Part shown: positions 35,250-42,897 of the stretch, in pieces | Position numbering within the stretch: position 1 is the stretch's first letter | Layout of the letters: every line of letters starts with the position of its first letter | Assembly: GCF_021646545.1 (NCBI RefSeq) | Contig: NZ_JAKIRP010000010.1 | Span: forward strand, 124,001 to 188,000 | Reading direction: 5' to 3' | DNA length: 64,000 bases | Origin: Chitinophaga filiformis | GTDB lineage: Bacteria; Bacteroidota; Bacteroidia; Chitinophagales; Chitinophagaceae | The notes under the pieces: model-generated | Told to the model about the DNA's origin: nothing | The model's database searches: none | Seen by the model: the letters and a program-made list of their open reading frames with translations, nothing else | Program-made: the position numbers and the translations under genes

Positions 35250-35259
35250 TTCTCTTTCA

Positions 35260-35913
35260 TTAATCTACCCTGTCGAGGTCTGTGATCAACAAAGGATTAT
35301 TCAATCGCATCTCATTGATCAGTTTCTCCACTTCACTTGTCTGCGGTTTGGCCAGTAAACGCTCCACTTCTTTAGTAGTCAGCCCCACCATCTGCAGAAA
35401 AGTAACTTCTCCGTGAGGCGTTTGAATAGCGCCAAGTTCAGGATCAGGAACGAATGCCAGTCCGACAATGTCGGTAGCAGTGTCCAGCCTGATAGGCCCG
35501 TTAGCAGGAACAAAATGATAGGGTTCAAACCAGCGTTTGCTTTCAAATACATAACGCGCCAGGTTATTCATCACCTGAATAGCCCAGGTAGGATCACCGT
35601 CATCTTCTGCAAAAGGCTTGACCCTGAAAGTAAATTCAAATCCCCATTTACTGAATTCACCACCCGCCTGTTCTTCATCATAATACAACTGCGACATGCC
35701 GTAGCTCACCATGTGCAGGTGCGGGATCTGTTTTTCACTGTCGTAAATACTGGTACCATCAATAGGGTCTTCACCTCCTATTGCAAAATGTAAGGGTGGA
35801 GCATAATGTCTTGGCTCCGTTGTGCCATAGATGCCTTCCAGTTGTTTATCTATTGCCAGCCATCCCACTGCATCCTCTTCTTTGAATAACTTTTTGTACT
35901 CTTCCTTAGTCAT
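35260..35913 (-). CDS. Suppressor-of-fused (SUFU) domain protein
   Basis: A 217-residue cytoplasmic protein. Residues 30-190 match the bacterial SUFU family: PLHFAIGGEDPIDGTSIY, HLHMVSYGMSQLYY, GFEFTFRV, and FVPDPELGAIQTPHGEVTFLQMVGLT. In animals SUFU restrains Hedgehog signalling; bacterial relatives are of unknown function, often linked to toxin immunity. Here it starts 14 bases after the lysA stop and so shares its operon, and no toxin gene is adjacent. It may simply ride on the lysA transcript. Confidence 0.88.
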   Translation of the reverse strand: MTKEEYKKLFKEEDAVGWLAIDKQLEGIYGTTEPRHYAPPLHFAIGGEDPIDGTSIYDSEKQIPHLHMVSYGMSQLYYDEEQAGGEFSKWGFEFTFRVKPFAEDDGDPTWAIQVMNNLARYVFESKRWFEPYHFVPANGPIRLDTATDIVGLAFVPDPELGAIQTPHGEVTFLQMVGLTTKEVERLLAKPQTSEVEKLINEMRLNNPLLITDLDRVD

Positions 35914-35927
35914 AGGTTGATTAACAT

Positions 35928-37235
35928 TTACAGTTCATGTCTGATCATTTTCCTTACCAGGTCCTGCTGTGTTTCGCGCTCCCTGATAACATATATTTTG
36001 TCTTTGTCGATCATGATTTCTGCCGGCCTCACATGCAGATTGTAATTGCTGGCCATTACCATTCCATAAGCACCCACAGTAAATACCGCTACATAATCTC
36101 CCTGGTGCAAAGCCGGTAGAGGCCTTTCTTTAGCGAGATAATCGGACGATTCACAGATAGGTCCCACCACATCATAAGTGGTCAGCCCATCCTGTGGTAC
36201 CGGGTAGTTACGGTTGGCCAGGATATGCTCGGCCTGTGGCTTTACCGGCCAGATGAAGTGAAAGGCGTTGTACATGGCCGGACGGATCAGCTCCGTCATA
36301 CCGCCATCCAGTACAACAATGTTCTTATCGCCTGATTGTTTTACATACAACACCTTACAGATCATGATCCCTGCATTCGCAGAAATAGAACGTCCCGGTT
36401 CCAGGATGATCTTAAAGCCTTCATTCTTTACATAAGGCTCCAGCAGTTCAGTGATCGGCCCGGCGAAACTCTCCCAGGAGAAATTGTCATTATCCATATA
36501 ATTTGCCGGGAAACCACCACCGATATTCAATACATCCAGACGGATGTTCTTACGCTTCAGGGCCTCCACCAGCTCCACCATTTTATGAATGGCGGCTACA
36601 TAGAATGTATACGAAGAAATAGGAGAACCGATGTGGGAATGCAGACCCCTGATCTTCACATAGGGATGATCTGCATTCTCTTCTATCAGCGCTTCCACAT
36701 TGGCGTAATCAATGCCGAATTTCGCGCCCTTATGACCGGTACGGGTCTTTTCATTCGTTTTCTCATCCAGCACATCCGGCAGCATACGGATCAGCACATT
36801 CACCTCTCTTTTTAGCTCTCCGGCCAGCTCCTGTACTTTTGCCAGCTCCTGTTCTGATTCGATATTAATAAAACCCACTTCACTCAGGATCGCATCAGTG
36901 ATCTCTTCATCCGATTTACCAACACCGGCAAACACGACCTTCGAAAGATCTGCATTACTCTGTTTCACAACAAACAGTTCTCCGCCGCTTACAATGTCCA
37001 TCCCCGCGCCCAGGTCGGCCAGTTCATTCAGCAGGTGTACGTTATTGCTCGACTTCACAGAAAAGCAGATCATAGGCTGCAACTTTTCAAAGATGCCGTA
37101 GATCTTCTGATAATGTGTCTTTAAGGTATTCGCTGAATACAGGTAAAAAGGCGTAGGAAGACCTTTCGCCGGCAAACTGTCTACCGGGATATCTTCGCAA
37201 TGCAGCACCCCATTCTTATATTGAAACAGATCCAT
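35928..37235 (-). CDS. lysA: Diaminopimelate decarboxylase
   Basis: A 435-residue PLP enzyme of the group IV decarboxylases that makes L-lysine from meso-diaminopimelate, the last step of the pathway. The PLP lysine is Lys61 in CFSVKSSNN. The glycine-rich phosphate-binding region (VLNIGGGFPANY) and EPGRSI are present, as is the intersubunit CESSD motif (GPICESSDYLA) that provides the active-site cysteine. The length is usual. It is the first gene of an operon with the SUFU gene and is divergent from the ArsR regulator, with about 115 bp between them. Confidence 0.95.
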   Translation of the reverse strand: MDLFQYKNGVLHCEDIPVDSLPAKGLPTPFYLYSANTLKTHYQKIYGIFEKLQPMICFSVKSSNNVHLLNELADLGAGMDIVSGGELFVVKQSNADLSKVVFAGVGKSDEEITDAILSEVGFINIESEQELAKVQELAGELKREVNVLIRMLPDVLDEKTNEKTRTGHKGAKFGIDYANVEALIEENADHPYVKIRGLHSHIGSPISSYTFYVAAIHKMVELVEALKRKNIRLDVLNIGGGFPANYMDNDNFSWESFAGPITELLEPYVKNEGFKIILEPGRSISANAGIMICKVLYVKQSGDKNIVVLDGGMTELIRPAMYNAFHFIWPVKPQAEHILANRNYPVPQDGLTTYDVVGPICESSDYLAKERPLPALHQGDYVAVFTVGAYGMVMASNYNLHVRPAEIMIDKDKIYVIRERETQQDLVRKMIRHEL

Positions 37236-37322
37236 AATAAATTATCTATAAAACAGTAAGATAAAAGAATTTATTGTTATAAAAACGTTATTAAACCATT
37301 GTAAAACCCCAATTCCATTAAA

Positions 37323-37345
37323 ATCGGTAAATTCCGATACCTTTG
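37323..37345 (+). promoter_or_regulatory. ArsR promoter with overlapping palindrome
   Basis: ATCGG (37323-37327), six bases, CCGAT (37334-37338) form an inverted repeat that runs into a perfect -7 box TACCTTTG (37338-37345). Only four bases separate the box from the ATG at 37350, so the transcript should be leaderless. The palindrome is a good candidate for the ArsR protein's own operator. Confidence 0.6.
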
Positions 37346-37349
37346 CAGT

Positions 37350-37652
37350 ATGGATCAAGTTGAAGTTTTTAAGGCCTTATCCAACAAAAAAAGGCTCGAA
37401 ATTTTAGCCTGGCTGAAGGAACCGGAAAAGCATTTCCCGAAACAGGAATGCGGGGAATTCAGCAAGACAGGCGTGTGCGTGGGTCATATTCAGCAGAAAT
37501 CAGGGCTCACTCAATCCACCGTATCTGAATATCTGTCTATGCTGCAGCGGGCGGACCTGCTGATAGCTACCCGTTTGGGCCAATGGACGCACTATAAACG
37601 GAATGAGGAAGCCATCAAAAAACTGGGCCTTCATATCCAGGACGAACTGTAG
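37350..37652 (+). CDS. ArsR-family transcriptional regulator
   Basis: A 100-residue winged-helix regulator: VFKALSNKKRLEILAWLK at the start and SGLTQSTVSEYLSMLQRADLL as the recognition helix region. Two cysteines (CGEFSKTGVC) lie between helices and could sense a metal or redox state, but they are not the classic ELCVCDL arsenic site. No transporter or arsenate reductase is adjacent; the divergent gene is lysA. The start is the ATG at 37350, four bases after the -7 box. Confidence 0.88.
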   Translation: MDQVEVFKALSNKKRLEILAWLKEPEKHFPKQECGEFSKTGVCVGHIQQKSGLTQSTVSEYLSMLQRADLLIATRLGQWTHYKRNEEAIKKLGLHIQDEL

Positions 37653-37668
37653 ATCTTTCCAGATATAA

Positions 37669-37702
37669 GATAAGGAATGAACCTTCCTGGTCATTCCTTA
37701 TC
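37669..37702. terminator. Hairpin between convergent ArsR and GH92 genes
   Basis: GATAAGGAATGA (37669-37680) pairs perfectly with 37691-37702 across a 10-nt loop. T-tracts are weak, but position between two convergent stops supports termination. Confidence 0.6.
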
Positions 37703-37712
37703 CCGATAAAAG

Positions 37713-39944
37713 CTACTCCGGCTTATATTGCAAAGATGAAGGCGGCGCGGCCTGTTCCCCGCTACCCCATTGCTTATTTGGCGCTTCTCCCATCACTAGT
37801 TTCAGTACTCCTCCTTTCAGCAGGGCCTCGTGTGTGAACCAGGGCGTATTCAACGGCTGACCGTTCAATGATGCCTGCTGGATGTACTTATTCTTTGCAG
37901 AACTGCCAGGCGCAGACACGGTGAATACCTTGTCATTGGACAGTTTGATGGTCACTTCTTCAAATACAGGACTGCCGATATTGTATACCGGTACACCGGG
38001 TGTCACCGGACAAAAACCCATCATGGAAAATACCACGAAAGCCGTCATACCACCACCATCTTCGTCACCCGGAATACCGAACAGGTTATCAGTATACCAG
38101 GTATCCAGCAGCATGCGGATACGCTTCTGCGTCTTCCAGGGGGCGCCCATATAGTTGTACAGGTAAGGGATATGGAAGCTTGGCTCATTTCCCATCACAA
38201 ACTGTCCTACCAGGCCGGTAGCATCCGGGAAGGTGTACCATAACTGGTATTTGCTGCGACCCAGACCCTCCCGGAACAGATTGTCCAGTTTCTCCTCTGC
38301 CTTTGCGCGACCTCCCATCAGTTGAAACAGGCCATGCAGGTCATGTTTCACGTCCCAGTTATACGTGTAGGCGTTATTTTCAGTGAAGTAATCACGTCCA
38401 CCCTGACCGCCGGAAAATTTAGGATCGAAGGGCTCTATCCAGTTACCATCCGCATCTTTGGGCCACATGAAACCGTGGTCCGCACGGTACACATTTTTAT
38501 AGTTGGCTGCCCGTTTCAGGAACAGGGCAGTATCACCCGGCTGGCCCGCGGCTTTCGCCAGCTGCGCAATACACCAGTCGTCATAACTGTTTTCCAGTGT
38601 TACCGCTACCGCCTGACGGCGTTCAAAGCCATGCACTTCTTTCACGGTCTCCTTCTCTCCTGGTTTCAGCGCCGGCATATATCCATGTTCATTGTAAAAC
38701 GAATCCAGGGAAGTGGCAGGACCATTCCTCCAGGGTAGTAGTGTAGCCTGCAAGGAATTCTTTTTCAGTCCTTCATAAGCTTTCTTTACATCAAAGTCCC
38801 TGATGCCTTTGAACCAGGCGTCCGCCATCCAGGCAGCAGCGTGGTTGCCCGTCATACAGGGATTATCGCCCCATACTATAGAGAAGGAAGGCATCCATCC
38901 GCTCTGCTCATACATGGTCACATACGAGCGGATCTTATCTGCCTCCATAGTGGGATTCAGCAGGGTTTGTAATGGCTCCAGGGCAATATAAGTATCCCAC
39001 AACCAGTTATCCACATAAAAAGGTTTGTCGGAAGTATGTACCTGGTGATCGTAAGCGCTGTAATACTTACCGTATTCATTAATGTTCACCATCCGCTCAT
39101 ATGCGCGGTACAGGGAAGTGTAGAATACTCTCTTCTGGGCAGGCGTACCACCTTTTACATTGATCTGCCCCAGCACCTTGTCCCAGGCCTGGAATGCCTT
39201 ATTGGTAACAGCAGCAATGCCCCATTCAGGGATCTCTTTCTGCAGGTTTGCCTTTGCCTGTTCTGTGCTGATGAAGGAGATGCCATAACGCACATCCACC
39301 TGCCCGGCTTTATTACCCGTAGCTACAAACATGTGTTTTTTCTCACCCTGATATGTTACACCTGTAATATCTGTATTCAGCTCGGCATAAAAGTAAGCCT
39401 TCATACCACTGAAATTCTCCTCACCAACTATAACGCGCTTACCAACAACGGCCAGCTCGCCCCCCTTGTTAAGAATGCTGAACCGCAGCTGATGCGGTAT
39501 ATTGCCGGCAAAACGGACACTGAAGTAACCACTGCGGGCTGCAGGAGAAAACTGCACATTATCAGTATCATCCAGGTAAACATCGTATTTATACGGCGTA
39601 GCTTCCTCTCTGTCAGATACCCGTGACTGCCGCCAGTTATCATCATTGATCTCACCGGAGAGAGGCAGTAAGCCAAAGAGGCTTTCCTGACGGTGTGAAG
39701 CGATCGTTAAAGGAAAGTAGCTGATCTTATCATCCAGCTGGTCCTTACGCCCGGGAAATACTCTTACCATGCTATTGGGCAGGTGCATAACCGGACGGGT
39801 AGGTTCCAATATGAGCCCTACACTCCCAATAGTGGGATCTACATACGATACATTGCTGGCCTTCGATGGCTGTTGAGCCATCACCGCAGTGACCGATCCT
39901 AACAACAGAATAGCTGTACTTATCAAGTGCCTGTAACTTTTCAT
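37713..39944 (-). CDS. GH92 alpha-mannosidase-like enzyme
   Basis: From the ATG at 39944 the protein has 743 residues and a good signal peptide (LISTAILLLGSVTAVMAQ); upstream in-frame sequence is not a signal, so the longer form starting at 40052 was rejected. GH92 hallmarks: YVDPTIGSVG at the start, LWDTYIALEPL, TGNHAAAWMADAWFKG, and near residue 620 FGIPGDEDGGGMTAFVVFSMMGF, which contains the catalytic acids. These calcium-dependent exo-enzymes remove alpha-mannose from N-glycans or yeast mannan. The gene is monocistronic. Confidence 0.92.
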   Translation of the reverse strand: MKSYRHLISTAILLLGSVTAVMAQQPSKASNVSYVDPTIGSVGLILEPTRPVMHLPNSMVRVFPGRKDQLDDKISYFPLTIASHRQESLFGLLPLSGEINDDNWRQSRVSDREEATPYKYDVYLDDTDNVQFSPAARSGYFSVRFAGNIPHQLRFSILNKGGELAVVGKRVIVGEENFSGMKAYFYAELNTDITGVTYQGEKKHMFVATGNKAGQVDVRYGISFISTEQAKANLQKEIPEWGIAAVTNKAFQAWDKVLGQINVKGGTPAQKRVFYTSLYRAYERMVNINEYGKYYSAYDHQVHTSDKPFYVDNWLWDTYIALEPLQTLLNPTMEADKIRSYVTMYEQSGWMPSFSIVWGDNPCMTGNHAAAWMADAWFKGIRDFDVKKAYEGLKKNSLQATLLPWRNGPATSLDSFYNEHGYMPALKPGEKETVKEVHGFERRQAVAVTLENSYDDWCIAQLAKAAGQPGDTALFLKRAANYKNVYRADHGFMWPKDADGNWIEPFDPKFSGGQGGRDYFTENNAYTYNWDVKHDLHGLFQLMGGRAKAEEKLDNLFREGLGRSKYQLWYTFPDATGLVGQFVMGNEPSFHIPYLYNYMGAPWKTQKRIRMLLDTWYTDNLFGIPGDEDGGGMTAFVVFSMMGFCPVTPGVPVYNIGSPVFEEVTIKLSNDKVFTVSAPGSSAKNKYIQQASLNGQPLNTPWFTHEALLKGGVLKLVMGEAPNKQWGSGEQAAPPSSLQYKPE

Positions 39945-40030
39945 AGATTCTTTTTGAATGATCAGGACGGACAATGTACAAATGAAAAAAGAGACTCCAA
40001 AACCAGCGCCTCTTTTTTCTATTCCGCAAT

Positions 40031-40269
40031 ATGAAAACAGAGAAGGAAACAACTACCTTAACCCGCAGCGAAAAAGAAGTACTACAGCTGATCATTGATG
40101 AACACACCAACCAGGAAATTGCCGACAACTCTTTCTCAGCCTGCACACAGTAGAAAATCACCGTGTCGGCCGCCTGTACAAACTGCAAGTGAAGAGTACT
40201 GCGGGGTTGACAAAAGCAGCGTTACGGACGGGGCAGGTATGGCATGTTTATATGCTCATTATTTCGTAG
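40031..40269 (+). pseudogene. LuxR/GerE DNA-binding domain with a frameshift
   Basis: From ATG 40031 the first frame reads LTRSEKEVLQLIIDEHTNQEIADN and then hits a stop; from about 40128 the next frame continues LFLSLHTVENHRVGRLYKLQVKSTAGLTKAA and ends at 40269. Together they make one intact LuxR-type helix-turn-helix domain, joined by a single missing base around 40127-40130. The receiver or sensor half is absent. It is therefore a truncated and frameshifted remnant of a response regulator, or a sequencing error in a stand-alone HTH gene. Confidence 0.75.
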
Positions 40270-40278
40270 TATCGTATC

Positions 40279-41184
40279 ATGAGTAAACGGAGTTTTCGCT
40301 TTAACAGCCTGCTGCTGATCATGCTTTCTGTCGCTATTGCAGCACCGGCACAGAAAAAGAAACATAAGAAGAAGAAAAAAGCCAAACAGACGACGGAGTC
40401 TGTTCAACCAGTGGTGCTCGGCATTGTACAATCACCCGCCATTGCCGAGGCGTCAGGCATTGCAGCCAGCAAAGCGCTTCCAGGCGATTTCTGGACGCAC
40501 AATGACAGTGGTAATAAACCCGAAGTATACCTGCTGGATAACAAAGGCCAGCTGGTGAGTACCATACATCTCGAAGGTGTGTTCAACCGTGACTGGGAAG
40601 ATATTGCAGAAGGCTCCGGTCCGATTCCGCACAAACAATATGTATATGTCGGCGATATTGGCAACAATGTCCAGGTAGATCTGCGTACGCGTATCTTACG
40701 CTTTCCTGCGCCGGTACATGTGCCGGGGAAGCAGGAGAATGTCAAACCTGAGGTATTACATGTCGCCTTTGCCGACGGTCCGCGGGACGCGGAGACGCTG
40801 ATGGTGGATCCTATCGGTCGGCAATTTTATATTGTCAGCAAGCGGGAGAAGGCTGTGGGGATTTATAAGGCCCCTTTGGATTTTAAGGATGGAGATAAAG
40901 CGGTATTTCAGAAAGTAGGAACGGTGCCTTATACGTGGATTACTGCCGGGGACATTTCGCAGGATGGGAGGCATATTGTGATTAAGAACAAAGAGCAGAT
41001 CTTTTACTGGCATCGTAACGCCGGGGAGAGTGTGGAGGCGGCGATGGCGAGAGCTGCTGTCGTGCTGCCTTATGTACCGGAGAAGCAGGGGGAAGGGGTA
41101 ACTTTTAGTGTTGATAATTCCGGGTATATAACAATCAGCGAAGGGAAAAATCCGGCCGTGAATTTTTATCCGCATAAGTTTTAA
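40279..41184 (+). CDS. Secreted beta-propeller-like protein, unknown function
   Basis: A 301-residue protein with a signal peptide (LLLIMLSVAIAAPAQ) directly followed by a stretch of lysines and histidine (KKKHKKKKKAK). The remainder has repeated beta segments, e.g. EASGIAASKALPGDFWTHNDSGN, DWEDIAEGSG, YVYVGDIGNN and GYITISEGKNPAVNFY, resembling a propeller. I recall similar sequences in Bacteroidota only as hypothetical proteins. It follows the LuxR remnant. No catalytic motif is evident. Confidence 0.7.
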   Translation: MSKRSFRFNSLLLIMLSVAIAAPAQKKKHKKKKKAKQTTESVQPVVLGIVQSPAIAEASGIAASKALPGDFWTHNDSGNKPEVYLLDNKGQLVSTIHLEGVFNRDWEDIAEGSGPIPHKQYVYVGDIGNNVQVDLRTRILRFPAPVHVPGKQENVKPEVLHVAFADGPRDAETLMVDPIGRQFYIVSKREKAVGIYKAPLDFKDGDKAVFQKVGTVPYTWITAGDISQDGRHIVIKNKEQIFYWHRNAGESVEAAMARAAVVLPYVPEKQGEGVTFSVDNSGYITISEGKNPAVNFYPHKF

Positions 41185-41324
41185 GTTGATGTGTTATGGA
41201 TGCTTTCTTTGATTTCGGGGCTGCTTCTTTCGCATACTTGATGAGGTATTTCACGCATGCTGACAGTTTCTAGCTGGCTCGTAAGCTTGTTTACTGGCCG
41301 CTGAACTTTCAAAGCTGTTTTGTT

Positions 41325-41528
41325 TTGGGCTGACAGTAATTCTAGTGTTGGCCTTCTGGCTCACGGTGCAGGCTGGGATCACTGGCTGAGTTCTTTGAAG
41401 TTTCTTACTATGGAGCTTTGGAGGGCGGATTAGCGGTTGGGGGACTATTAAACCCCTCGCGGGTCGTATCAGCATACTTCAAACAACTTAGGCCAGCGAT
41501 TCCCACCTGCCCGCTCGCTGCGTACGGC
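41325..41528 (-). repeat. Inverted copy of the 251-bp repeat core
   Basis: On the minus strand these 204 bases match the plus-strand core at 42320-42524, with the two ends (GCCGTACGCAGCGAGCGGGC and ACTGTCAGCCCAAA) almost unchanged and a diverged middle around 41410-41455. The 3' end of the ORF at 41408-42115 lies inside it. Confidence 0.85.
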
Positions 41529-42115
41529 GCCCAAATTATAGTCGGACGTCCATAACATATGGCATACTTTTGTTCACATGATGCGAGCTTTTCCCATTTA
41601 ATTACTGATTTAATATCGGCTATGATATCTTCTGCAATCTCTACCTGTCGAGGCAAATAAACAGCTTCAGGCATAGTGATCACATCTTCTACACCAGTTC
41701 CTTCTCTCAACAGTGGCAATTCTTCTTCCTGTTCAGCTGCTGGTTTAGTTCCAGCCATGATATCTCCTGCAATCTCCACTTGTCGAGGCAAATAAACAGC
41801 TTCAAGCATAGTGATCACATCTTCTGTATCAAAACCCTCTTTCAGCAGGGTCATGGCCTTTCCGGTAATTTCCCGATACTGTTTATAAACACGTTCATCA
41901 ACCGGCATTTGTTTATAGACAAATGAAGCAATACGAGCCGCTTGTTTTAAGCGGCCAGCCCATTCCATGGTTCTGGCAAATATGGGATCTTTCTTAACAC
42001 GTTTTCCTGTAAGCGAACTTTTAGTGCGGGCAATATATTCTCCATTCATAAGATATATTGTCACATTATCTCTGGTACCAATAAAGGGAGGTACGGAGCC
42101 AACAATCTTTGCCAT
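41408..42115 (-). CDS. Unknown protein with internal duplication, repeat-derived C-terminus
   Basis: A 235-residue protein with no recognised domain, signal or membrane segment. The N-terminal 90 residues (MAKIVGSVPPFIGTRDNVTIY; ARTKSSLTGKRVKK; EWAGRLKQAARIASFVYK) look like a small basic domain; I dimly recall similar multi-copy hypotheticals in Chitinophagaceae. A 45-codon in-frame duplication repeats EDVITM.EAVYLPRQVEIA (nucleotides 41620-41690 and 41755-41825). The last 38 residues are translated from the inverted 251-bp repeat, so the normal C-terminus may have been replaced. It is enclosed by the inverted repeat pair. Confidence 0.55.
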   Translation of the reverse strand: MAKIVGSVPPFIGTRDNVTIYLMNGEYIARTKSSLTGKRVKKDPIFARTMEWAGRLKQAARIASFVYKQMPVDERVYKQYREITGKAMTLLKEGFDTEDVITMLEAVYLPRQVEIAGDIMAGTKPAAEQEEELPLLREGTGVEDVITMPEAVYLPRQVEIAEDIIADIKSVIKWEKLASCEQKYAICYGRPTIIWAPYAASGQVGIAGLSCLKYADTTREGFNSPPTANPPSKAP

Positions 42116-42295
42116 ATAGATCAGTTTAAAAGATTTATACGAATATACACCCCGCCATTGGTACGTTGGGTTAACGGCATAGTAACGGCATGTTTAAAGC
42201 GTACCTCATTGCCGTTTATGCCAATTATGCCATTTTTGCCGCTTTTGCCACCACTCTCCCGCTTCCCCTTTAAATCACATGATCATAAAGAATCG

Positions 42296-42833
42296 GCCGC
42301 CATACAATCACTTTTTGAGGCCGTACGCAGCGAGCGGGCAGGTGGGAATCGCTGGCCTAAGTTATTTGAAGTATGCTGACGCGCCCCACCAGGGGTTAAA
42401 TAGACATCCAATCGTCAACCCACATTCCAAGGCCAAATAGCAAGAGACTTCAAAGAACTCAGCCAGTGATCCCAGCCTGCTCCGTGAGCCAGAAGGCCAA
42501 CACTGGAATCACTGTCAGCTCAAATCCGCGCCCACAATGATAACCAGCCGCCATACAATCACTTTTTGAGGCCGTACGCAGCGAGCGGGCAGGTGGGAAT
42601 CACTGGCCTAAGTTATTTGAAGTATGCTGACGCGCCCCACCAGGGGTTAAATAGACATCCAATCGTCAATCCGCATCCCAAGGCCAAATAGCAAGAGACT
42701 TCAAAGAACTCAGCCAGTGATCCCAGCCTGCTCCGTGAGCCAGAAGGCCAACACTAGAATCACTGTCAGCCCAAATCCGCGCCCACAATGATAACCGGCC
42801 GCCATACAGTCACTTTTTGAGGCCGTACGCAGC
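42296..42833 (+). repeat. 251-bp tandem repeat, two copies plus a partial third
   Basis: Copies at 42296-42546 and 42547-42797 differ at only a few positions; a third stops after 36 bases (42798-42833). Each unit is itself an imperfect palindrome: the segment near GGAATCGCTGGCCTAAGTT pairs with that near AGAACTCAGCCAGTGATCCC. An inverted copy lies at 41325-41528. The gap 42116-42897 holds nothing else recognisable; ORFs here are repeat-derived. Confidence 0.92.
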
Positions 42834-42845
42834 CCACATTGAGCG

Positions 42846-42880
42846 CAAAAAAGGCCTGGCAACATACATCGCCAGGCCTT
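42846..42880 (-). terminator. Terminator of the GH127-GH78 operon
   Basis: Minus strand AAGGCCTGGC/GCCAGGCCTT perfect 10-bp stem with a 10-nt loop, continued by T's, 17 bases after the GH78 stop. Confidence 0.92.
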
Positions 42881-42897
42881 ACAAAAAACTATTTCAT

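Noticed and set aside
37236-37322. lysA promoter
   Set aside because: No TAnnTTTG match facing lysA was found in the divergent gap, so I report none.
42158-42379. Open frame of 73 codons upstream of the 251-bp repeats
   Set aside because: Its 3' half is repeat sequence and the 5' half is low-complexity Pro/Leu/Phe; no promoter is evident.
42296-42833. CRISPR-like array
   Set aside because: The unit is 251 bp with no short repeat-spacer alternation and no cas genes nearby.
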